Of a DNA stretch of 64,000 nt, positions 11,695 to 21,760 are shown piece after piece. Every line of letters begins with the position of its first letter. Positions within the stretch are counted from its first letter, which is position 1. Origin of the DNA: Allomyces arbusculus (taxonomy: Eukaryota; Blastocladiomycota; Blastocladiomycetes; Blastocladiales; Blastocladiaceae). The translations under genes were made by a program, and so were the position numbers. Below the pieces are notes generated by a model that had not been told where the DNA came from, did no database searches, and worked only from the letters and a program-made list of their open reading frames with translations. The DNA lies in assembly GCA_027604705.1 (NCBI GenBank), contig JADHYV010000003.1, forward strand, positions 372,001-436,000, in the 5' to 3' direction.

Positions 11695-12753
11695 ATGTAT
11701 TGGATCATCGCACCATTTCTACAGAGGGTGGAACTCAATGCATGGATCGAGAAGGGCGCTGCGAGGGTGCTGGAAGAGGGCTCACGTCGCGACTACTATG
11801 TGGACGAGGTGGTCCACCCGGTCTTCACCGTGACTCAGAAGTGCGGGAAGGTCCGGGTGATCATAGACTCCCAATACGTGAACGAGTTCGTTCGGGACGA
11901 ATTGTTCAAGATGGAGACGATGAAATCAGTGATCGGGGTAATCCCGGACATGGAATTTGCGGTGGTGGTGGACATCGCCGACTTCTTCCTGCATCTGGGC
12001 GTGCACCCGGAGCACCGGCACCTGCTGCGCTTCGCGATGCAGGGCCAGGTGTTCGAGCAGCTGGCTTCGCTCTTTGGGCTGAAGTGCCTGCCGCGAATTT
12101 TCACGAAGCTCCCGAAGCCCGTCCTGGCGGTTTTGCGCAGGATCAGAGCGACGGTGTTGGCTTGGCTGGACGACGTGATCATCAGATCGGTGACAGAGGC
12201 GCTGACCCTGCGGTTCACGGTCCTGTTCATTCGCCTGATGCAGCTCCACGGATTCCGGATCTCATGGAAGAAGCTGTCAATTCCCACATCGCAGACAGTG
12301 CAATGGGTGGGATGGGAGTGGGACCTCGCGCAGAAAGTCATGCGGGTCCCTCCCGCAAAGCTGATGGCGGTGCGGAACGAGCTACGCAAGTCGAGCCGTC
12401 TGGACCGGATTCATGTGAAGAGCATGGCGAGTCTGGTGGGGAAGGTCCTGGCCATCTCGCCGGCAGTGGGCGAACTGAAGCTGCTCACGATGGAGCTCCA
12501 CGCCACAATGCGTTTGGCGGCGCGGTCCATTCGGAAGCGCCGCGGGAAGTGGGGCTCCCTTATGGTGGACGTGACGCCCCTCATGCGGGCGGACATGGCG
12601 GCGAGCGCGGCGGTTCTCCTGGACTACAGGGGGTCCACGCCGCTGCGGTTGGTGGTAGCACCCTGGGGCCTTCTGACTCGCGTACTGCAGAAGCTCCGGG
12701 ACGATCGGGGGACGGCAACTGTGGTCACCCCATTCTGGCCGTCCCAGATTTAG
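11695..12753 (+). pseudogene. Reverse transcriptase part of DIRS-like element 1
   Basis: Reverse-transcriptase blocks are recognisable: a VVVDIADFFLHLGVHP block with the first catalytic aspartate and a WLDDVII block corresponding to the YxDD box. The palm and thumb segments follow in the order expected for DIRS-type enzymes. Confidence 0.85.
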
Positions 12754-13039
12754 TTCCAGAACGCCCTCTGGATGTCGGTGGACGACCCTGTGCTCCTACC
12801 GATGGACGCACTGGTGAGGGCCATGCGGACGCAGGGACCCCCGAGTGGGACTCGCCTGATCGCGTGGCGGCTCTCCGGCATTTCGGGACTCTGCTCGGCC
12901 TATCGCGAGCGGTTGTCGACCGAGCTGACGCGGCCCTTGCCGAGAACACCAGGAAGCAATACGACGCGTCTTGGCTGTGCTGGCTTTGCTGGTGCTGCAG
13001 GGAACGTACTGATCCCCTTGCGCGAGATGTAAACGCTTT

Positions 13040-13861
13040 TTGTGCGTACGCCATCTTGCTCTGGGAAGAAGACCCCTCTCCCGCACGGGCGGCGCTGGTG
13101 GCCCGCCAACGTGCGGCAATTGGGACGACGTGGGGTTAGTTCCATGGGCCAGATGGCGCGATCACGTCCCTGTCAACCTGCGCGACGGTATCGAAGGTCG
13201 TGCGCTCCTTCCGGGTTGGGGCCCGACCACAGACCTATCGTTCACGAAGCTGAACCACCGCCTTGCATACCTTCTCTTACGGTACGGGAGGCGCCGCTTC
13301 AGTTGCCTGGAACGCATCGTCGTGCCGGAGAGCGCGGTGCTTCCGGACACGTTGCGCTTGGCGATCCGTGGCCCCAAAGACCGGCGTGATCAAACAGTGA
13401 TCACATACCTTGTGCAGGCTGATGACCCACTGTTGGACGTGGGGGCGCACTGGGCCGCTTATCTCGGGCGCCGCTCCCCTTATGTGCCTGATGGGGACAC
13501 CAGCGACGCCCTTTTTGTGGGGGCGGGCACCACCAAGCGCTTCGTGGTCGCTGACACAATCGCGATTTGGGTGCGCCAACTCCTGAAGGACGCGCGGATC
13601 CCGCAATGCTTCCGCGCATACGACTTGAAGGCGGCGGCCTGCAAGTTCATGGAACTGAACGGTGCCACCGAGGAGGAAATTGTGGCTGGGACGTGGGCCT
13701 CTGTGGCCACATACTGCAAACACTACCAGGGTACCCGGGTCGACAAAGCTTTGCCACCTCCTCACGCGGGAGGGGGGCCTGTAGACCTGCGAACTGGCAC
13801 ATCGCAGTACCCCGAGGTGCTGGCGAGGGCAATGGACAATGCTCATTGCCCGAGCTGTTAG
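13040..13861 (+). pseudogene. Tyrosine recombinase part of DIRS-like element 1
   Basis: The C-terminal catalytic region of a DIRS-type tyrosine recombinase is visible, with an arginine-containing RAYDLKAAACKFM segment and, further on, a SVATYCKHYQG segment offering the nucleophilic tyrosine. The end of this part overlaps the left arm of the inverted repeat. Confidence 0.75.
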
Positions 13862-13944
13862 GGCTGTCACCTGATGGTCCTGACAGCGAGGGATGATGTG
13901 TGTTGTCTGAGCCCAAGCCAACACAAGGGGCGCAAGATGTGCCT
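13841..13944 (+). repeat. Inverted repeat of DIRS-like element 1, inner arm
   Basis: This 104-nt arm begins at GCTCATTGCCCGAGCTGTTA and pairs with the reverse complement of 14212-14315 at 99 of 104 positions; all five differences are transitions. It overlaps the last codons of the recombinase part. In DIRS elements an internal complementary region repeats the ends of the terminal repeats, and this arm would fit that role. Confidence 0.9.
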
Positions 13945-14211
13945 CCCACCCGGTTTCTCTGCGGCCAGAATGGGCGGCCGACTTCCCCGTTGTCCCACCC
14001 CGTCTCGACAGGCACATCTGCTCCGTATTGGTGTCTCTCTCTGATCAGGGAGTGGGGATGCTGACGGGTTGGGGGCGAGGGGTTTGTACGCCTTGACTGG
14101 GCCCAGGCGGTCGAGCTCAATTTTTCATTTCATTCTCAGAACTGACGTTCTATAATATATTTCATGTTCCTGAGATAGTGTCGATCGATCAAGCCCATTC
14201 AATAAAGGAAT

Positions 14212-14315
14212 AGGCACATCTTGCACCCCTCGTGTTGGCTCAGGCTCGGACAACACACATCATCCCTCGCTGTCAGGACCATCAGGTGACAGCCCTAACA
14301 GCTCGGGCAATGAGC
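14212..14315 (-). repeat. Inverted repeat of DIRS-like element 1, outer arm
   Basis: This is the reverse-complement partner of 13841-13944, separated from it by 267 nt that are AT-rich toward the right side and contain AATAAA at 14200-14205. It is likely the outer end of the right terminal repeat, hence the right boundary of the element. Confidence 0.88.
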
Positions 14316-16134
14316 AATCTGCCGGAAACGCAGCAAGCTGAGCCCCATGGTGCAGACCGAAGCTTTGTGATGCCAACCTTGTTCCCTCTCCCTGGCCCTT
14401 CCACGTCACTTGATAAAACAACCAACACCAACACGTCCTTCCGCTTCCTTCCACGCCCACATCGTGTGCACTTGTGCACATCAACACAAACGTCTTGTAT
14501 TAACACTTCCCAACAATGCTCTTGATATATAAACACGTACTCTTGGCCGGTTTCTGGCAGCCTCTCTCCTGCCACCACGACCTATTGGCGCCGCGTAGGT
14601 TCCCGAGTTGTTGTTTGGCATGGTGGGACGGACGGAGTTGCTTTTGTGACTGGTGCATTCATGAGGAGTTGATCATTTATCCCGAAACTGTCGACGGTCA
14701 ATTCATCGACGCGCGGGGCGCAGCACGACTGTTCCATCACTGTGACAAACCGTCGACAGGAGCGCGCCATGCTTGCGCTGCGCGAGCTTGTTGTGGTGCG
14801 CACAGTGCTGAACCTTCACTCTGTTCCCCGACTGCTCGGCCTGCAGCTGTTTCTCGTTGTAGATGTGGCTGGTGTGGGTTGATCTGCTGTCAGTCCTGCT
14901 GGCTGAGGCTGTGGAATGGTGGTGTGCTCGACCTTGGCTGCAGGTGGGACGCGTCGAGGCGTCGGCTGCGCTCGGCCAGGAAGTTGCACGTAGTGCTTTT
15001 GATCTTGATGACTTTTGAGTCGCCGGATGGGTGGTGATTGGGAAATCGCTGTCACCATGGGGGGATGAAAAAAAGCCATCCATTCTCATCTGAAGCCAAA
15101 TTAACCTTTGAGTCAGCACTGTGGGAGATGCTCTAATCAGACCTGCTCATTGCCAGGACAGCCAACACAGAAATATACCAAGGCTCAACCTGAGTTGGAG
15201 AAACGAAGTGATTGTTTCGGAAATGCGCGATATAAGGTACCAAATTAGGGCCTCAGGTTCAGGACAAGAAGTATCTGCCCTTTTGCCCATGGTGATCACC
15301 AAGTCACTTTGAGCACACAGTCTCCAAAAAATATCCCTCTACAACCTCTGATCTGCGCTGCCAGATGCCAAAGCACTGGAAAGCGACAGATGAGGAGATG
15401 ATTTTGTTTTTTCGTGGACGCCTTCAACAAACTGACCCAGGCGCAATACACAGAAAGAGGTTCAATATCCCTGACGGTGGGGGCACAAATTGGAAGCGTA
15501 CAGATGACGCTTTTCGAGAGCAGAATTGAGGGATTGCCGTTGGTGATGGGCTGTAACAAATGCACGGAGAGGTACCGCGACAGGGGGCGGTTTGCTGATA
15601 GCGAAAAACTCTGGCGCTGGCGATTGCAACAGCCGCGAGGCCACCTCGCTCACCTCTCCTGAGGGCCCATGCGGCGCAGCAACCAAAGGATAAATCCACA
15701 ACAAAAAGAACGGCAGACAACACCAACTAAACTTCAGCCTCGCTTTTCGCCCACCATCTAACAAGCCGCTTGCGTGAGTTTGAGAATTCCTTTTGATATC
15801 ATGAGCGCGCCATCCGCCCGTCATCAATACGCCCGGCCGCGAGAGCCTGATGGCCAAACCGGGTGGAGCAGATGCGCGGCAGCCCCACGAGTCCTCTACA
15901 CGCCGCTCACTCGCTGTCCATGGGCCCGAACAGAGCAATCGTGCAGCTGCGCGCGCGCGTCATCAGTCCCTTCCATTGCGTCCTGCACATGCGATTGTGG
16001 AGAGCGAAGCAGGGCTGGGGGCAACATGATGGAATCACAGTCATTAAAGGACATGACAACCAAAGACATGGTCAGAGACGCCAAAGATGGCGAAGTGAAT
16101 GCTCAAAACAGCTATATCCGTGTATTACATGGCT
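14316..16134. other. Gene-poor accessory region right of element 1
   Basis: About 1.8 kb of lower-GC DNA carries many overlapping short open frames on both strands. None shows a recognisable domain, and none has a consistent start, phase and length that would mark a gene. No inverted repeat or tRNA-like structure was recognised. It may be old transposon debris. Confidence 0.5.
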
Positions 16135-16683
16135 TCACACGCTCACGGCTTGGCGCTCAGCCTTCCAAAACCGGCCGTAAATCCACAGCAAACCGCCAAC
16201 TGCACCACACACCCCGCCTGCAGCACTTCCCAAAACGATAGCAGCACCCATGCCAACCTTGTCTGGGCGCTCGTCAAGAATAAGGTCGAAGAACTTGACA
16301 GGCACCATGACGCAAACGAACATGATGGCCCACATGCGATAAAAGGACTCAGTGCTGCAATGCAGAATGTAGAGAAAGCCGACTTGAAGCATGACAAGCG
16401 CAATGGCAAACACGATGTAGCCGGCGCCTGAGCCGACAACAAGCAGTGGGGTGAGCCGTTTCAGGACAAATACGGCCAGGCCCATGTCGCGCCTGCCGGA
16501 ATAATCGGCAAGCGGATGTACCACGAGCTGGTACACGAGCAGCACAACTTGGATCGCCATTGAGACCAGGAGAGTCGCGTAGATGATCAAACGACAAATG
16601 CGCGTTGCGCGGGAGTGTGGCTGCGACACAATCGTGGCAGCGTCAGTGGTAAGCTTGGTGTCTCTTGGGATTGAAGACGACAT
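16135..16683 (-). CDS. Small four-helix membrane protein of unknown function
   Basis: A single exon encodes 182 residues from the ATG at 16683 (MSSSIPRDTKL). After a short Ser/Thr-rich hydrophilic head, four hydrophobic segments are visible at about residues 30-53, 72-97, 107-127 and 140-163, the last Gly/Ala-rich (AAGGVCGAVGGLLW). The tail KAERQAVSV is short and polar. I recognise no family. The arrangement of helices and loops looks like a genuine integral membrane protein and not chance, because hydrophobic blocks are separated by charged loops (STESFYR, LDERPDK). It lies alone between two retroelement fossils in gene-poor DNA, so it may be lineage-specific. Confidence 0.6.
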   Translation of the reverse strand: MSSSIPRDTKLTTDAATIVSQPHSRATRICRLIIYATLLVSMAIQVVLLVYQLVVHPLADYSGRRDMGLAVFVLKRLTPLLVVGSGAGYIVFAIALVMLQVGFLYILHCSTESFYRMWAIMFVCVMVPVKFFDLILDERPDKVGMGAAIVLGSAAGGVCGAVGGLLWIYGRFWKAERQAVSV

Positions 16684-18370
16684 GGCACAATGGGACGCTG
16701 AAATGCAGAGCAGCTGACGTGGGATGGAGAAGGTGCGCGCCTCGAGGAGGAGCGAGGGGCCGCATCATTATAGCTACATGAGCGGATAGACAGGAAGCAC
16801 AAGACGCGTGCGAGCCGAGTGTGCTTGAGCCCAAGGGCCACGTTGAACACGCGAGCCTGTTTGTGCCCCCAGCGCCATTTTCGAACGTTTCACAGTTTTG
16901 CTCAGCGTCTCTCTGATCTCTGTGGCAACGCGAAGAATGTGGGCACTAACAGGTAGCCCGCTCTTTCGCAAAGATGCCAAAGCACCATACGTGCTTATGC
17001 ATGGTGCAGCAGTGGCAACAGTTTGAAACATTAGGCATTAGGCATCAACCTGGCCAAATCGTATCTGAAGGTGGCCGTCGAGGCCAGCAAAGTGGCTAAG
17101 AAAAAGGGGCGGCAGGTTGTCAGTTTCTTTGTGGATATTTTCGTATCAGGGCATTCGTCGGGTCTAATCGACACCAAGGGAGCAGTGAAGATGTTGAAGT
17201 TGTGTCTCCAGCAAAGACCTTCCGCCCGAGCCTTGTGACAGGGTCTTCTGACAGCCCTAGTGACCGCCTTCAGCCAATGAGAGCACGCGTAGTTGGTTGG
17301 TCAGCAACGTGTCGAGCGCACGTCCTCATCCTGTCAGTCGTCCCAATATCCATCAGGGCAAGCCACAGGTAGGGCAGCATGAGCAGCTGGCCAGGCGCCA
17401 ACCTGGGCTAGAAAATTTGAATCAAAAGCACAATACAACTCATCGCTGCTACCTAATACGTGCAGTTCCGCAAGCGTTGGCGACACAAGCGAATTAAACA
17501 AACACTTGATAATAAGGACAGCAGCCCTTAGTGTACGGCATGGGGCAGGGAGCCAAGATGCTGGTCGACAAGACCGTCTTCAGTGAACATCTTGTTCCAG
17601 ACATGGATCATAGCTTCGAGGCCCTTGACGTGAAGGAGCTGAGAGTGCAGGCTCGTGTTCATGTCCATGCCTGGAATAACGCCGACTTTGAGCGACTGCA
17701 GTGGTCACTCGCGTTGCTGCTTTTGCACAATCGCCTGTGTCATTGGTGCAGCCATGACGAGCAGCACATCGCCAACTCGGATCAAATCATGATGAAGCAC
17801 CTGCAACTTGTGGAGACGACCCAGTGCGTGCACAATTGCCAATGTACATGCAGTATCATTCCTCCTTCCAGCCCCAACCAGGGCTACCATTGAGCACCAG
17901 GCGCGGTGTGAGGACACAAATGGCTTCAGGGGCAAGGCGCTGTCACAAAGCAGGCAGAGGAGAAGGGCGGGGGAAGCCCAGGCTCAGCAAGAGGCACAGG
18001 TGATCGAAAAATTTCCTGTTTCGCCGCAAAGCTAGCAGTGCACAAACGGCCTGGAGGCGGGAGCGAACTGAAGAGGAACGCTACGGATAGCTCGTGAAAG
18101 CGTCTCCACCCGTCAAACCCTCCCGCAAATCGTTCCCTGGTGCACCGATCGCGTGGAACGATGCGGTCCGTCTTGCTCGCTTCGCGCAAAGGCGTGCGCG
18201 TTGCGGTCGTACTTCAAACGTCGCGCCAACAGAAAGAGAAAACGGGCCCGCACGTACCTGTCGTCAGAGGGAACAGCCGTTTCGCGCGTGGGACCTGGGC
18301 GGGCGGCACTCGTTGCGCGCCCTCGAAACCCGGTCAAAATGTGCGCGTCGACGATAGCTGTGACGAAACT

Positions 18371-18434
18371 CTGAGTGACAGGGACGAAACACGTCAGCAG
18401 GCAGTTCTCTTTCAGCGGGGCAGGGCAGGCGTGC
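18371..18434 (+). repeat. Direct repeat, copy 1
   Basis: This 64-nt unit beginning CTGAGTGACAGGGACGAAAC is repeated 151 nt downstream with three differences, all transitions. The DNA between the copies is not itself repeated. Confidence 0.9.
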
Positions 18435-18521
18435 ACCTGTATATTCAACTCTGACGCTGACGATATAGACAAACAACATGCAAACCAACTGGTGGATAAC
18501 AAAAGGGAAAACAGTACGGAC

Positions 18522-18585
18522 CTGAGCGACAGGGACGAAACACGTCGGCAGGCAGTTCTCTTTCAGTGGGGCAGGGCAGGCGTGC
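18522..18585 (+). repeat. Direct repeat, copy 2
   Basis: This is the second copy of the 64-nt unit (61 of 64 positions equal to 18371-18434). Both copies lie in a non-coding stretch and end at the same GCAGGCGTGC. Confidence 0.9.
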
Positions 18586-19439
18586 GCAAAGGACACCCAC
18601 CCACAGGCCACCGACTCTTTTGAACTCGCCCCGCGACATGCCTGCCGTCGCTCAGGGGACCACAACAAACAGCAGAGAGGCCTGGGCCCTCAGCAGCACG
18701 CACATCGGCGATGGTGGTGGCCGCGAACCGTTTCTGCGCGCCAGCCTTCACACGCGCAACAGCGTCATGGGGCGCATTAGCCGCCACCCACCATGCTGCT
18801 GAGACAGAGAAAGAGTGAAAGGGAATGACGAGAGCGGCATGGTGGATGACAGTGGCCGCCATTGGCTCAGCCCAAAGAGAAGGGGAGAGAGGTAGGAGAA
18901 GGAAGCCAGCGTCAGTGACTGCTGGTTGGACTCGCGCACAACCACGTCGTGCGCCTGTGGACAGTGGTCCGTCATGCTGGTCCTGGCATGGGACCAGGAC
19001 AAGGTGCGCTGGCTTCATCGACGCCACGCTTCAGTGGGCGCGATCAACTCGCGCAGAAGAAGGGGCTGGCTCCAGTTGTCGCGGCCAGGCGCAGTGAGGC
19101 GGCAGAGAATGGTGACGAGGACGGAAAGGTGGAGGAGCGCAACGTTTCGCGTCGACGACAGCAGTCCTGATGAAGAGAGGACTGGAGGCAGTCGTGACAG
19201 GCCGCAAACAGGAGCCTGAGGTCGTGGCATATTTACGCGGGCAGAAGCGCGGCAGGAGGTGTGGAAGAAAATGAAAGGAAAAAGGGCCAGGGAGTGAACC
19301 GCGGGTGTGAGCAAAGTCAGGTTTGAGCCGGCGACCTCAACTCAGTGGCCGGGAGTCAGTGATCCGCCCTGGTCGCACGAACCGCCACTGACCAGATCTG
19401 ACCCCTGCTGCCAAGCACCGACAGGACCGTTGAGGGCGA

Positions 19440-20359
19440 TGTCTGACGGTGGCCCTGCGACAGCGGGCCCTGGCCAACCAGTTGGTGGACTTGGGTTTCC
19501 ACATGGGGGTACACAAGAGCCAGTTCACGGCAAGCATGATGACCGAATTCTTGGGTTCACCATCGACTCACTGGCAATGCACATCTCTGTCCCCCAGGCC
19601 AGGTGTGCAAACTCCACCACAAGTGCTTGGCACTGGCATTGGCATCCACGTGCACACCAAGGAAGCTCGCTGCGGTCCTGGGCCTGATTCAGTCCACAGC
19701 CCTGGCGATCTACCTGGTGAAGATCCACCAGTGCTGGGCCCAGTGGTCCCTGACATGGGCACTCAATGCCCATGGGTCCTGGAACCAGCCATTCACCATG
19801 TCCCCTCCTGCCCGTGCAGAGCTCTGGTGGTGGGCGAACTCAGTGGAGAAGTGGAACGACAAGGCGATTGTGCCCCAACGTCCAGAACTGGCCCTTACCC
19901 TCAAGATGGACACAAGCAGTCTCAGCTGGGGTGTCATGGGCCCTGGGGTCATGCTGCAGGGCCAGTGGACCAAGTCCAAGGCCCAGAACAGCTCCAATTG
20001 GTGCGAGTTGTCTGCCATGCTGATCGCGGCCAAGGCGCATGCGAGCTTTGGGTGGCAAGACTGTGCTGATCAGATTGGACAACATGACCACAGTGTCAGT
20101 CATCAACCAGCATGGGACAACAGCGTCCCCACTGCTGCTCGACCTAGCCAAGCAACTATTCCACCTGACTATGATCCATGGTTTCCGGCTGCAGGCGAGG
20201 TACGTACCCGGGACTGAGAACACGCGTGCAGACATGGCAAGCCAGGTGTTCCTCAACCAGCACTCGTACAAGATGACGACAATGGCGTTCCAGCGGCTGC
20301 GCACAGAGACACCGTACAGCCTGACGACAGACCTGTTCGCGTCTATCACGTCCACCTAG
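19440..20359 (+). pseudogene. Reverse-transcriptase end and RNase H part of DIRS-like element 2
   Basis: An EFLGFTIDS-like thumb segment is followed by an RNase H region with IRLDNMTTVSVINQHG, SPLLLDLAKQL and RYVPGTENTRADMASQ, typical of the domain as found in DIRS elements. Confidence 0.8.
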
Positions 20360-20392
20360 CTCCCACGGTCCTTCTCGTGGCGACTGGAACCA

Positions 20393-21126
20393 ATGAGCGT
20401 GGGCACGGACGCCTTCAAGCAGGAGTGGCCAGCATGTGGAGGGTTCACGTTCCCTCCCCCACGCCTGATCCCACGAATGGCGCAATGGGCCGTGTTGTCG
20501 AGGATCAACTCCCTCCTCGTGACGCCAAACTGGCCGACGGCGGTGTGGTTCCCACTGGTCTCCTCACTGGCCCTGCGCCCGCCAGTCCTGCTGCCGCCGT
20601 GGGTGATAGACCGGGAGGTGGCGAGCGCACGCGTCGCATCCAACGGCGCTGGGCGTGCTCGCATGGTGGATCGGGTGCTGAGTGGTGGTACCCGCCTGTT
20701 GGCCGGTGCTGCAGTGACAGCGTCAGCCGCACACGCTCCCTCCACACTCGTGGCGTACAGCAAGACGTACGCGCGCTTTGCCCGCTGGTGTGCTGGCGCC
20801 GAACTGACCCACTGGACGGCACTGTGTCGCTGATCGAGTGGCTCCAACTCAAGTCGGCCCTGATGGCTGCCGGCATCGATGTCAACGCGCACTCGATCCG
20901 TGCCGTCTCAGCGTCCACTGCCGACAAGGACGGCGTCGCCCACTGTGACCTCCTTGTGGCCGCAAATTGGCGCAACGAGTCCACTTTCTACCGTTCCTAT
21001 TGGCGCGACGTCCCCAAGCGCAAGGCTGACGCGCCCCCAGTCCAAGCGGCCGTGCTCAAGCGCGCGCGCCACATCCCGCCCGCGCCCACTGCTGGTGCTG
21101 ATGCGGATACTGCACCGGACGCGTGA
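20393..21126 (+). pseudogene. Linker and tyrosine recombinase part of DIRS-like element 2
   Basis: Segments like the core-binding half (STLVAYSKTYARFARWC) and the catalytic half (HSIRAVSASTADKDG, ESTFYRSYWRD) of a tyrosine recombinase can be recognised; the final tyrosine-bearing FYRSYWRD matches the position of the nucleophile. Confidence 0.75.
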
Positions 21127-21177
21127 GCTGGAGCCCGGCGAAGCTCCCAGCTCGCCACCGCTCGCCGGCTGGGTACT

Positions 21178-21236
21178 GGGAGGTACTGCAGCACAGCGTC
21201 GAGGTACCGAAGGGTACCCGAGGCGAGCGGTAGCGA
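21178..21236 (+). repeat. Inverted repeat of DIRS-like element 2, inner arm
   Basis: This 59-nt arm pairs with the reverse complement of 21587-21645 at 53 of 59 positions. It contains three GGTAC boxes. It lies about 50 nt after the recombinase part, the same place as the arm in element 1. Confidence 0.85.
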
Positions 21237-21586
21237 TCCCACCCTCCATCCTCGTTGCAGCGCCGTGTCGCGTCCTGGTGCTGCTGTTTCTTTGATTACC
21301 TGTTTTTTGTCTGTACCCGTATTTTGCAGTGCCCTATCTTCCTTTCGTCTGGGGTTCGCCTGTCGACTCACCTCCCGCGCCCACCTCGCGGTTCCGCCAC
21401 GGATCCCTGACCGCCCTCCCCTGGTTATGTTTGTCACCCGCGGCGGTTTGCCCACCCGTCGCTCGGCTTCGCCTCGCCCTCCCTTTGCTTGTTGGCCTCC
21501 TCGTTTGTTTCTAGGCGGGAGAGCAGAGTGGTGCAGGTTTGTTTTGCATTCCATACGAAAAACAAAGTTGAGATGGCTTTCCCAGC

Positions 21587-21645
21587 TCGCTGCCGCTAGC
21601 CTCGGGTACCTTCCGGTACCTCGACGCTGCGCTGCGGTACCTCCC
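21587..21645 (-). repeat. Inverted repeat of DIRS-like element 2, outer arm
   Basis: This is the partner of 21178-21236, 350 nt away, and the probable right limit of element 2. It ends about 115 nt from the stop codon of the ankyrin gene. Confidence 0.83.
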
Positions 21646-21760
21646 GATGTCACTTGGGCACAACACAGTGAGAGAAAATGCAGCATTTCATTCTTGTGTG
21701 CTAAACAATGCAAGATTAGAAATGAACTACGTTGCGCGCTCAACACCTTAGCAGCTTAGC

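Larger units (their letters stand above)
10474..14315 (+). mobile_element. DIRS-like (tyrosine-recombinase) retrotransposon fossil, element 1
   Basis: The order of parts is a gag-like frame (10474-11658), reverse transcriptase (from about 11695), tyrosine recombinase (to 13861), then a 104-nt inverted-repeat pair (13841-13944 and 14212-14315). That order, and a recombinase in place of an integrase, are the mark of the DIRS order. Long open stretches survive, so it looks fairly young, but it appears broken, with perhaps two to four breaks. The left end is not defined; the right end is taken at the outer arm of the inverted repeat. The arms match at 99 of 104 positions. It sits just downstream of the zinc-cluster gene in the same orientation. 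Confidence 0.85.
16684..19439. other. Gene-poor accessory region between membrane gene and element 2
   Basis: About 2.75 kb. A lysine-rich open stretch of roughly 60 codons at about 17044-17238 (GINLAKSYLKVAVEASKVAK) reads like a piece of protein but has no start codon and no family I recognise. A 120-codon frame at 17531-17893 begins only with GTG. A 64-nt direct repeat lies at 18371 and 18522. No complete gene could be supported. Confidence 0.5.
19440..21645 (+). mobile_element. DIRS-like retrotransposon fossil, element 2 (truncated, older)
   Basis: The remains run in order from the end of a reverse transcriptase, through RNase H, to a tyrosine recombinase, then an inverted-repeat pair (21178-21236 and 21587-21645). 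The front of the element is absent. The protein pieces are clearly DIRS-type but differ from element 1, so this is a separate family. It is broken, with several breaks (about four or more), and its repeat arms are more diverged (53 of 59) than those of element 1, suggesting greater age. The left limit is only where recognisable coding begins. Confidence 0.8.

Noticed and set aside
10474-14315. Reading element 1 as an LTR (Gypsy/Copia) retrotransposon
   Set aside because: No direct terminal repeats, protease or integrase were seen; a tyrosine recombinase and inverted repeats are present instead.
17531-17893. 120-codon frame in the accessory island
   Set aside because: It begins only with GTG, has no domain or hydrophobic pattern, and lies in repeat-bearing DNA.
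19300-19380. tRNA-like look: a GGTTTGAGCC box resembling a B box
   Set aside because: No matching A box or cloverleaf could be formed on either strand, so no tRNA is claimed.
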